NCBI GenBank assembly: GCA_964525945.1
Contig: CAZGKX010000065.1
Coordinates: forward strand, 1 to 13,794
DNA from: CAZGKX01 sp964525945
GTDB taxonomy: Bacteria; Pseudomonadota; Gammaproteobacteria; Legionellales; Legionellaceae
Length of the DNA: 13,794 nucleotides
Direction: 5' to 3'
Shown here: in pieces, positions 6,438 through 12,955 of the stretch
How positions within the stretch are numbered: position 1 is the first letter of the stretch
How the letters are laid out: each line of letters starts with the position of its first letter
Program-made: the position numbers and the translations under genes
Notes under the pieces: model-generated
The model's database searches: none
What the model saw: the letters and a program-made list of their open reading frames with translations, nothing else
What the model was told of the DNA's origin: nothing

Positions 6438-6504
6438 GGGAACTACATCTTTGTCTTAATAAATACTCTTTCAGAGTATGGCAGCGCCCTTTTAGGGGTT
6501 AAAA

Positions 6505-8478
6505 ATGGAAAAAATGTTAATAAATGCAACGCAGACTGAAGAAATTCGTGTTGCACTGGTGAAAGATAATCACTTGTATGACTTGGACATTGAATGTCCA
6601 ACCGAAATTAAAAAGAAAGGCAATATTTATAAAGCGGTTGTGACTCGCCGCGAACCCAGTTTGGATGCTGTGTTTGTCGAGTATGGCTCAAAACGCCAAG
6701 GCTTTTTACCTTTGAAAGAAATATCACCTGAATATTTTAGCCGGGAAGTCAATCCTGATGAAAAAGTCTCCATCAGTTCATTGATTCGAGAAGGTCAAGA
6801 ATTATTGATCCAGGTTGATAAAGAAGAACGCGGCAACAAAGGCGCTGCGCTGACCACCTTTATCTCTCNNNNNNNNNNCCTCACAACGTTCATCACCTTA
6901 GCCGGTTGCTACCTGGTGTTGATGCCCAATAGTCCTCGTTCCGGCGGTATATCACGCCGCATCGAAGGCGATGATCGCGATGAACTCAAAGAAACGTTGA
7001 ACGCCTTGGAATTGGCCGACGACATGGGGATCATCATCCGCACTGCGGGTGTTGGTAAAAGCCAAGACGAATTGCAATCGGATTTGGACATGCTTTGCAA
7101 TCAGTGGCAAGCCATAAAAAATGCTTACCATTCGCAGCTGTCGCCCTGCCTCATTCACCAAGAAGGCGACGTTATTATTCGTTCGATACGGGATAATTTA
7201 CGAAAATCCATTGGTGAAATTATTATTGATGATCAAATTTCTTACGTGAAGGCACGCCAATACATCGAGCAAGTAAAACCAGACTTTCTTCCCAATTTAA
7301 AACTTTATAACAACACGATTCCTCTGTTTAATTTTTATCAAATTGAAAGTCAAATTGAAACAGCCTACCAACGCGAAGTTTTACTGCCCTCTGGCGGTGC
7401 TTTGGTCATCGATCGCACCGAAGCATTGGTTTCAATTGATATTAACTCAGCCAAAGCAACCAGTGGCGCTGACATTGAAGCAACAGCTCTCAACACCAAC
7501 TTAGAAGCTGCTGATGAAATAGCACGGCAATTGCGCCTTCGCGATTTGGGTGGATTGGTGGTGATCGATTTTATTGACATGAGTTCCAATAAAAACCAAC
7601 GTGACGTGGAAAATCGCCTGAAAGAAGCCTTGAAAGCAGATCGGGCTCGCATCCAAATTGGCCGCATTTCGCGTTTTGGTTTATTGGAAATGTCGCGTCA
7701 ACGTTTGCGTTTGTCGCTCGGGGAGTCCGCACAAGAAGTTTGTCCGCGTTGTGAAGGCCGCGGTGTGGTGCGCAACATCCAATCCAATAGTTTATCGATT
7801 ATCCGACTCATCGAAGATGAGGCATTAAAAGAAAAAACAGCTGAAGTTCAAGTGCAATTGCCGGTGGACATGGCAACATTTATTATGAACGAGAAACGTG
7901 ATTTTATTGTCAATATTGAAAAACGCCATGGCGTTCATGTGTTGGTGATAGCGAACCCTTACTTGCATTCCCCGCAATACCATATCAGCCGTTTGAAAGA
8001 AGATAATGTTGGCAAAAATAAAAAACCAAGTTACTCGCTGATTCAAGAACCTGATTTGAACATTCCTTCCCCCCCATCGCAGCCTAAACATGATGAGCCT
8101 GTGGTAAAGCCCTACGATGGTCAAAAACCTACAAAACAGAAAGAAGCAGGTTTCTTCGAACGGTTATGGAATAATTTAACAGGCCGCGCTGAAATTGTGC
8201 CAGAAAAAAAACCTGCCGCACCGACTGGGTCGCTCAACCTTGAACGCGAATCGAAACCAAGTGCTCGTCCAGCATCGCATGGGGATAAACGCAACAACCA
8301 CAATTCTGCAAATCGCAAACGCCGCCCTTCCACGAACCCGCAACAACGCCAACCAGGTCAGCAAACGCGTAGAAAACCCAATACCGCGCCGCAAACCAAC
8401 CCACAGGGTGGCAAAGTTATTCCTATAAAACCAGACGTGAAAAAGAAAGTGGCTGTTAGCAAAGAATCAGAGGATTGA
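6505..8478 (+). CDS. rne: Ribonuclease E (with internal assembly gap)
   Basis: RNase E is the main endoribonuclease for mRNA decay and for rRNA and tRNA processing. It begins MEKMLINATQTEEIRVALV, like E. coli MKRMLINATQ. The S1 RNA-binding domain is at about 39-120 and the 5' sensor/RNase H-like region follows. The DNase I-like catalytic site includes Asp312 (SIDINSAKATSG) and Asp355 (VVIDFIDM), 43 apart as in E. coli D303/D346. The zinc-link CPRC is at 413-416. Numbers include about 10 extra residues around the gap. The C-terminal part after about 520 is only some 135 residues, rich in Lys, Arg, Pro and Asn, against some 500 in E. coli. GFFERLWNNLTG at about 548 resembles the membrane-anchoring amphipathic helix. 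No recognisable enolase or PNPase site is seen. The AGGGG at 6494-6498 serves the ATG at 6505. Confidence 0.96.
   Translation: MEKMLINATQTEEIRVALVKDNHLYDLDIECPTEIKKKGNIYKAVVTRREPSLDAVFVEYGSKRQGFLPLKEISPEYFSREVNPDEKVSISSLIREGQELLIQVDKEERGNKGAALTTFISXXXXLTTFITLAGCYLVLMPNSPRSGGISRRIEGDDRDELKETLNALELADDMGIIIRTAGVGKSQDELQSDLDMLCNQWQAIKNAYHSQLSPCLIHQEGDVIIRSIRDNLRKSIGEIIIDDQISYVKARQYIEQVKPDFLPNLKLYNNTIPLFNFYQIESQIETAYQREVLLPSGGALVIDRTEALVSIDINSAKATSGADIEATALNTNLEAADEIARQLRLRDLGGLVVIDFIDMSSNKNQRDVENRLKEALKADRARIQIGRISRFGLLEMSRQRLRLSLGESAQEVCPRCEGRGVVRNIQSNSLSIIRLIEDEALKEKTAEVQVQLPVDMATFIMNEKRDFIVNIEKRHGVHVLVIANPYLHSPQYHISRLKEDNVGKNKKPSYSLIQEPDLNIPSPPSQPKHDEPVVKPYDGQKPTKQKEAGFFERLWNNLTGRAEIVPEKKPAAPTGSLNLERESKPSARPASHGDKRNNHNSANRKRRPSTNPQQRQPGQQTRRKPNTAPQTNPQGGKVIPIKPDVKKKVAVSKESED
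6869..6878. other. Assembly gap inside rne, flanked by a diverged repeat
   Basis: Ten N. The 19 bases before the gap (6850-6868) and 19 bases after it (6880-6898) encode nearly the same peptide, LTTFIS and LTTFIT, but differ at 7 sites, mostly third codon positions. E. coli RNase E has this peptide once. The two contig ends therefore overlap and the gap is not real missing sequence. Confidence 0.9.
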
Positions 8479-8485
8479 TCACGTT

Positions 8486-8517
8486 CAACATGTTGGGCGA
8501 AATAGCCCAACATGTTG
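8486..8517. terminator. 13-bp hairpin after rne, no T run
   Basis: CAACATGTTGGGC (8486-8498) and GCCCAACATGTTG (8505-8517) form a perfect 13-bp stem with the loop GAAATA, beginning 8 bases past the rne stop. No T tract follows on either strand, so it may protect the mRNA 3' end or act with Rho instead of being a classic intrinsic terminator. Confidence 0.55.
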
Positions 8518-8550
8518 CGCCATCCCTTCCCCAGCACCTATCTCACCGAA

Positions 8551-8625
8551 CCGCGCCCGTAAGGAAGCGGAATTATTTTATACACATCATTGCTTGAAAA
8601 AATTTGCGGTTCCTTACGGACGCGG
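8551..8625. repeat. 75-bp element with 22-bp inverted ends
   Basis: The 22 bases at 8551-8572 and the reverse complement of 8604-8625 match at 19 of 22 positions, with a perfect 10-bp core CCGTAAGGAA. The 31 bases between are AT-rich. It could be a small non-autonomous element or an extragenic palindromic repeat. No other copy is seen in the window and no target duplication is clear. The rest of 8479-8731 has no gene. Confidence 0.6.
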
Positions 8626-8663
8626 CTGAGTGCATCCTTTAAAATTATGCGTGTATTAAATCT

Positions 8664-8689
8664 CTTAATGATCACTTAATAAATATAAT
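8664..8689 (+). promoter_or_regulatory. PmrA-box-like repeat and -10
   Basis: CTTAATGAT (8664-8672), two bases, then CTTAATAAA (8675-8683). This fits the PmrA regulatory element known from Legionella and Coxiella (cTTAATatT-N2-cTTAATatT), with the half-sites 11 bases apart as required. A consensus TATAAT follows at 8684-8689; TATTAT at 8691-8696 is a second -10 option and would give a spacing nearer that of related regulators. The gene starts at 8732. Confidence 0.6.
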
Positions 8690-8731
8690 GTATTATCGGG
8701 CGACACAACCTCCTAATAAAGGACATTAAAA

Positions 8732-9685
8732 GTGAAAAAACATGTTTTTAATGCTGCCCTACAGCAAATAAAAAATTCTCATGCCTTGGTATTAACGGCA
8801 GTCGCTACGTCCAATATGACGAAACAAAGATTGCTAACTCTGCTTGTTGATCATGCAAAATTATATTCAAATTTGACATCCACTACTGTTGTGGATCCAA
8901 AAAATCCCGCAAAGCGTTTGGACAAAAAACGGGAGGATTTGTTAACCCAAAAGCAACTTGCTGAGGTAAAAAAATACGAATTCAATACCAAGCAGACACA
9001 ACAGTGGTTAGCGAGTTTCGATGCGCCTCAAGTGGCCCAACCAAGAGTTGTGTTTCCTACAGTATCGCCATCCAAGTCGAATGTTCAGAGCATGGATAAT
9101 GATGATGTGCAACCATCGGGTGCACTACCTATTTCCCGTCGTCCATCGCCCTCTTTCATGTTGACAGGTTCAAATGTTTATAGCCTTCAACCTCCAAAAT
9201 TAGGTAAGTCCGTATCACAGACCACTGAAGATTTTGATGATGAATTGTACTATCCGCCTTCTACAGCGCAGAGAAGATGGCCTCTGAAGTCAACTGATTC
9301 GAACACTGCTCAAAATGACGACGATGGCCCACCAGATGATGAGGAGGAGGACGATCAAGACACCTTGCTCACCAGTTTCTTTCGCTTGATGTGTTGTACT
9401 GAAATGAAATACACTGGCGCAGTTTTTTTTGTTGTTGGTTGTGGAGCCATCATTGGCGGAGTTACATTTGGTGTAGCACCGGTGTTGGTCGGTGGGGTCG
9501 TGTTGGCCGCTGCGGGTTTAACAATAGGGTTAACACGCGGTGCGATCAAGACCTTTGGTTTATTCCCTCCCGCACCAGCCAAAACCACGGATGACGAAAA
9601 AGAGCACGACAACGAATCGGTGGCCGGTAGCATCTTTTCAAAAGAGGAAGAAGAGGGGTACCGTGGAATAAATAGCCCTGTATGA
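8732..9685 (+). CDS. Candidate Dot/Icm effector, membrane-hairpin protein
   Basis: I recognise no family for this 317-residue protein. It starts at GTG 8732, with AAAGGA 8 bases upstream. Residues 1-105 are mostly helical and basic (KKHVFNAALQQIKNSHALVL, later DKKREDLLTQKQLAEVKKYEF). A Pro/Ser/Asn-rich, probably disordered part follows to about 195, then an acidic run (DDDGPPDDEEEDDQD). Two hydrophobic, Gly/Val/Ala-rich segments at about 229-247 and 250-267, split by a Pro, look like a membrane hairpin. The tail is charged, with KEEEEGY at 304-310, 7 residues before the end. No N-terminal signal peptide is evident. A PmrA-like box precedes it and an AnkH-like effector gene converges on it. 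Together these suggest a Dot/Icm-translocated membrane effector. The coding call is firm; the effector role is inference. Confidence 0.8.
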   Translation: MKKHVFNAALQQIKNSHALVLTAVATSNMTKQRLLTLLVDHAKLYSNLTSTTVVDPKNPAKRLDKKREDLLTQKQLAEVKKYEFNTKQTQQWLASFDAPQVAQPRVVFPTVSPSKSNVQSMDNDDVQPSGALPISRRPSPSFMLTGSNVYSLQPPKLGKSVSQTTEDFDDELYYPPSTAQRRWPLKSTDSNTAQNDDDGPPDDEEEDDQDTLLTSFFRLMCCTEMKYTGAVFFVVGCGAIIGGVTFGVAPVLVGGVVLAAAGLTIGLTRGAIKTFGLFPPAPAKTTDDEKEHDNESVAGSIFSKEEEEGYRGINSPV

Positions 9686-9688
9686 TTC

Positions 9689-9735
9689 ATACGTATGGAC
9701 GGGAACGAACATTTCCCGATCCCGTCCATACGTAT
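9689..9735. terminator. Shared 16-bp hairpin between convergent genes
   Basis: ATACGTATGGACGGGA (9689-9704) and its exact complement (9720-9735) enclose a 15-base loop. The stem starts 4 bases past the plus-strand gene and its far arm reaches the last base of the ankH-like stop codon. Neither strand has a T run after it. It is the only candidate terminator for both genes. Confidence 0.65.
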
Positions 9736-11138
9736 TACTCCTCCAAGCCCGTTGCGATAGGGTTGACGCCAATATTAGGATTGTACCCACAATCATCCAT
9801 GATTTTTAATAAGTTATTCCCTTTGCGCGTCAAGCGCTTGATGCAATACGTGTCCAAATAACTTTTTAAAATATAATAATAGTCAGGCAACGTCAGAATG
9901 GATAAAATACGTTCAGCACGTAGCAAATGATGCCGATCGCTGTCATCACACACTTGAAACAACACAGCGGCCAACATCGAGGCAAAACTGGCTTTTCGCA
10001 CTGTATTCGCTGAATAAAAACGTTGTATCGATTCATCCAAAGCCCGATCTTTATCCCACTCGACCCATGCATGGTACAAATCCAACGGCTCATCGTTCGA
10101 AAATTCATCGACAGTGGTTAATTGTTGCAGTGCATACGCGACTGGAACCACAGCCTGCACATTGGCCCAAGAACAATTGCCGACAATTTGCGAGCTGATC
10201 GGCATTTTTAAAAGTGGTTCTAACCCCAATTGCTGGTTGATGGTCTGATGAAAATAGCGTCGGCTTTGTTTTTTGTACAAAAATTCGCGTAAAAATCCCA
10301 CCGTCAATGCTTTAGGATTCGTCAATTGATAAATATTGACGCTGCCTTCTTTTAAGCTGTTTTCTCCACGATCAATTTTCGCCCACCATTGTTTGTAACG
10401 CACAAAGCAAAAAGCATGCCCCTTGCTTGCCGCCGGTAAAATCAACATGGGGGAATGCAGCAACTGTTCTAAGCGGGCTTTGTGCTTGTCGGTAAATGAC
10501 ACTTGGTGTTGCAATTGCAATAATTCATCCGCGACGGTAAAAGCATCCATGATGACATGCACATATGGAAATTGGCTGCGTAAATGACGCGTGGCGTAAC
10601 TGCTGGTAAAACGCCGCAGCGAATCCTTGATCACCGCAACCGTAAATTCCAAAATAAAACCTTCGTAATCCAATTCAATGAATTCACCTTTTGCCGTGAC
10701 AATGTCCACGTCCCCTTTTAATTCAAAACGATGGCCCAATAATTTGGTGTAAATAAAATCCAAGGCAAAATCAAGCTTGGCACCGTATTGATACAACAAG
10801 TGTTTCAATTGATTCTGGGATCGCAAAATNNNNNNNNNNGACAATCCTGAGCGGGTGTATGCATTGGGATCAGCCTGGTTGAGGAGCAATAATTTTGTGA
10901 GTTCCAAATCATGGTTATCAACCGCCCAGTGCAGTGCAGATCGGCCTGTGACGTCGGTTTTATTCACATCCACACCCCGGGTTATCAAAAGCTCGGCAAT
11001 GTGGGCTTGGCGTGTGATCGCCGTTTCAATCAGCGGGGTAAAACCATATTCATCGATATCATCCAAGCTTTCGCCAGCTTGGAGGTATTGATCAAAATCC
11101 GGTACACGGCAATTGATTATATCGTTGGCTATCGTCAT
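9735..11138 (-). CDS. ankH: AnkH-like Dot/Icm effector: ankyrin repeats plus cysteine-protease-like domain
   Basis: The 467-residue protein has about three ankyrin repeats (residues 31-60 with YGFTPLIETAITRQAHIAELL, 64-93 with TGRSALHWAVDNHDLELTKLL, and 97-121, interrupted by N). The rest is a larger domain containing KGHAFCF (His241), KIDRGEN (Asp256) and VGNCSWANVQ (Cys322). That would suit a His-Asp-Cys papain-like site, in an order where Cys comes last. Legionella AnkH (LegA3) is a core Dot/Icm effector of nearly the same length, with ankyrin repeats and a cysteine-protease-like domain, reported to bind host LARP7. I name it from that memory without an alignment. A strong GAGGAGA lies just before the ATG. 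It follows the Ig-like gene by 34 bases and is the last gene of the probable aroC-asd operon. The C-terminus ends in GLEE. Confidence 0.75.
   Translation of the reverse strand: MTIANDIINCRVPDFDQYLQAGESLDDIDEYGFTPLIETAITRQAHIAELLITRGVDVNKTDVTGRSALHWAVDNHDLELTKLLLLNQADPNAYTRSGLXXXXILRSQNQLKHLLYQYGAKLDFALDFIYTKLLGHRFELKGDVDIVTAKGEFIELDYEGFILEFTVAVIKDSLRRFTSSYATRHLRSQFPYVHVIMDAFTVADELLQLQHQVSFTDKHKARLEQLLHSPMLILPAASKGHAFCFVRYKQWWAKIDRGENSLKEGSVNIYQLTNPKALTVGFLREFLYKKQSRRYFHQTINQQLGLEPLLKMPISSQIVGNCSWANVQAVVPVAYALQQLTTVDEFSNDEPLDLYHAWVEWDKDRALDESIQRFYSANTVRKASFASMLAAVLFQVCDDSDRHHLLRAERILSILTLPDYYYILKSYLDTYCIKRLTRKGNNLLKIMDDCGYNPNIGVNPIATGLEE
10830..10839. other. Assembly gap inside the ankyrin gene
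   Basis: Ten N within the third ankyrin repeat. The frame is kept if the gap is taken as 10 bases; the first incomplete codon (TCN) is Ser in any case. The true repeat sequence is unknown. Confidence 0.95.
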
Positions 11139-11172
11139 TTATTCTCCTCACTCCGTTGCTAAGCACCGCCTA

Positions 11173-11898
11173 TTATGGCCCATGCGGCTTTGGCGCCGGA
11201 TTGAATTTAGGCATGTTTCCTAATCGCAATTGCTTTTCCATTTCTTGTTCACGACGTTCATTGTCAAATTCTCGTCGCGCTTCGGAATTCAACGGTGGCT
11301 CTGGATTTAAATTGGGATCAATACCATCAAAACGTTGGCTGTCTAACCAAGGATTTTGCATGATGTTGTTTTGCAATTCCCCTTCCGGAGCCACGCTTTG
11401 TTGCTGTTCATGGTGTTCACGGGCATGCACACGCGCCAACCGCCGATGCCCATCTTGCTCCGCCAAGCGTCGTTGCCGGTCCATCTCCGTTGTTTCTGCC
11501 GCAAGATAACTTCCCGAGCGCTTTCGCGTGGGTCTATCCGCTACAAAAAAGACAATGGGTACGCGTAACGATGAGCCAACACCGGTGTGTTGTATTCGCA
11601 AAACTTGCTGAATATCACCAATGGTTTTAGGGTTGGCTTCCAAGGTAATTGAGCAGGTTGTTCCAGGCAATAAAGTCACACCCACGTGGCATGTGCCATC
11701 CACAATGCGTAAACGGGGATCGCCACCGGGCAATAAATTCACAGCACTGATGGTCACAGGGGAATGACTGTTGTTGTGCACCACATAAGATTGCACAACA
11801 GGCGCACTTCCTAAAACTAAATTATTCCAGATGGGCAAAGGCAATGCCCAAGCGATGGCGCCTGAGGAATTGCCTGATTTTTGAATGTTTTTTCTCAT
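11173..11898 (-). CDS. Unknown protein with an Ig-like domain and charged tail
   Basis: A 241-residue protein. Residues 20-115 look like an immunoglobulin-like beta sandwich of the choice-of-anchor/ASPM-type: VVHNNSHSPVTISAVNL, then DGTCHVGVTLLPGTTCSITLEANP, then TIGDIQQVLRIQHTG. The two Cys (about 69 and 80) could pair. From about 125 the chain is rich in Arg, Glu, Gln and His, probably helical, and it ends in a Pro/Asn-rich tail. No clear signal peptide or membrane segment is seen. No good ribosome site precedes the ATG at 11898, so the start is uncertain. It lies 17 bases after asd and 34 before the ankH-like gene, in the same direction, so they are probably co-transcribed. I do not recognise the function; a surface, chaperone or effector-related role are all possible. 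Confidence 0.75.
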   Translation of the reverse strand: MRKNIQKSGNSSGAIAWALPLPIWNNLVLGSAPVVQSYVVHNNSHSPVTISAVNLLPGGDPRLRIVDGTCHVGVTLLPGTTCSITLEANPKTIGDIQQVLRIQHTGVGSSLRVPIVFFVADRPTRKRSGSYLAAETTEMDRQRRLAEQDGHRRLARVHAREHHEQQQSVAPEGELQNNIMQNPWLDSQRFDGIDPNLNPEPPLNSEARREFDNERREQEMEKQLRLGNMPKFNPAPKPHGP

Positions 11899-11915
11899 GA
11901 ATTTATTATAGATGA

Positions 11916-12938
11916 TTATAAGTATTCACGGTGTAAAATTTCGGCGATTTGCACTGCATTGGTGGCAGCACCCTTGCGAAGGTTATCGGCCACCACCCAT
12001 AAATTTAAACCACAAGGGTGAGAAATATCCTCTCTAATTCGACCGATAAACACCTCATCACGCCCCGTGGCATGCACAAAAGCTGTGGGGTATTTTGATT
12101 TGGCGGAATCATCCACCACCACCACACCAGGGGCTTTTGAGAGTAGTTTTCGCGCTTTTACAGCGGACAACGGGGCTTTTAACTCCACGTGAATGGCTTC
12201 GGAATGACCATAGATAACAGGCACCCGTACGGCCGTGGGATTCACCATGATCGAATCGTCGTTAAATATTTTCCGTGTTTCCCACACCATTTTCATTTCT
12301 TCGCGGGTATAACCATTTTCTTGAAATTCATCAATATGGGGCAGCACATTAAACGCAATTTGCTGGGAATAAACCACAGGATCCACGGATCGACCATTGA
12401 GCAAGTCGCCCAGCTGGGCGATCAATTCACTGATCGCTTTTTTACCCGTTCCTGACACGGCTTGGTAAGTGGAAATGTTGATGCGCGTGATGCCCACAGC
12501 ATCATAAAGCGGTTTCAATGCCACCACCATTTGAATGGTTGAGCAATTGGGATTGGCAATGATCCCGCGGTTGGTGTATTGGGCGATGGCTTGCGGATTG
12601 ACTTCAGGCACCACCAACGGGATATCATCGTCATAGCGAAAACAAGAGGTATTATCGATCACCACACAACCTGCTGCCGCAGCAATAGGCGCGTACTCTT
12701 TTGAAACAGATCCCCCTGCCGAAAAAAGGGCAATATCAATATCGGTAAAATCAAACGTTGCTAAATCCTGCACATCCAGCTCTTGATTTTTAAATTGAAT
12801 GGTTTTTCCAACCGATCGCGCACTGGCCAAAGGAAAAAGATTCGCCACTGGAAAATCGCGTTCTTTTAAAACATCGAGCATGACTTGGCCAACAGCACCT
12901 GTCACCCCAACCACCGCTACATTTAATTTTCTTACCAT
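11916..12938 (-). CDS. asd: Aspartate-semialdehyde dehydrogenase
   Basis: Asd reduces aspartyl phosphate to aspartate semialdehyde with NADPH, the branch point for lysine/diaminopimelate, threonine and methionine. The N-terminal NADP-binding loop is VAVVGVTGAVGQVML (residues 7-21). The catalytic Cys is Cys132 in IANPNCSTIQ, and the general base is His245 in YGHSEAIHVEL, after Arg238. At 340 residues it belongs to the shorter Asd type found outside the enterobacteria. GAGGTGA lies a few bases before the ATG at 12938. It begins 17 bases after the aroC stop, so the two are one transcription unit. All key residues are present. Confidence 0.97.
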   Translation of the reverse strand: MVRKLNVAVVGVTGAVGQVMLDVLKERDFPVANLFPLASARSVGKTIQFKNQELDVQDLATFDFTDIDIALFSAGGSVSKEYAPIAAAAGCVVIDNTSCFRYDDDIPLVVPEVNPQAIAQYTNRGIIANPNCSTIQMVVALKPLYDAVGITRINISTYQAVSGTGKKAISELIAQLGDLLNGRSVDPVVYSQQIAFNVLPHIDEFQENGYTREEMKMVWETRKIFNDDSIMVNPTAVRVPVIYGHSEAIHVELKAPLSAVKARKLLSKAPGVVVVDDSAKSKYPTAFVHATGRDEVFIGRIREDISHPCGLNLWVVADNLRKGAATNAVQIAEILHREYL

Positions 12939-12955
12939 TGCATCACCTCATGCGA

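Noticed and set aside
7365..7667. A 100-residue minus-strand frame inside rne
   Set aside because: It is antisense to the highly conserved catalytic region of RNase E.
9355..9729. A 124-residue minus-strand frame
   Set aside because: It is antisense to the 3' part of the candidate effector gene and crosses the hairpin; its Val/Thr/Pro-rich sequence mirrors the membrane segments.
11156..11509. A 117-residue plus-strand frame rich in Cys, Ser and Arg
   Set aside because: It lies opposite the Ig-like gene, which has sensible domain structure and fits the operon; this is its antisense shadow.
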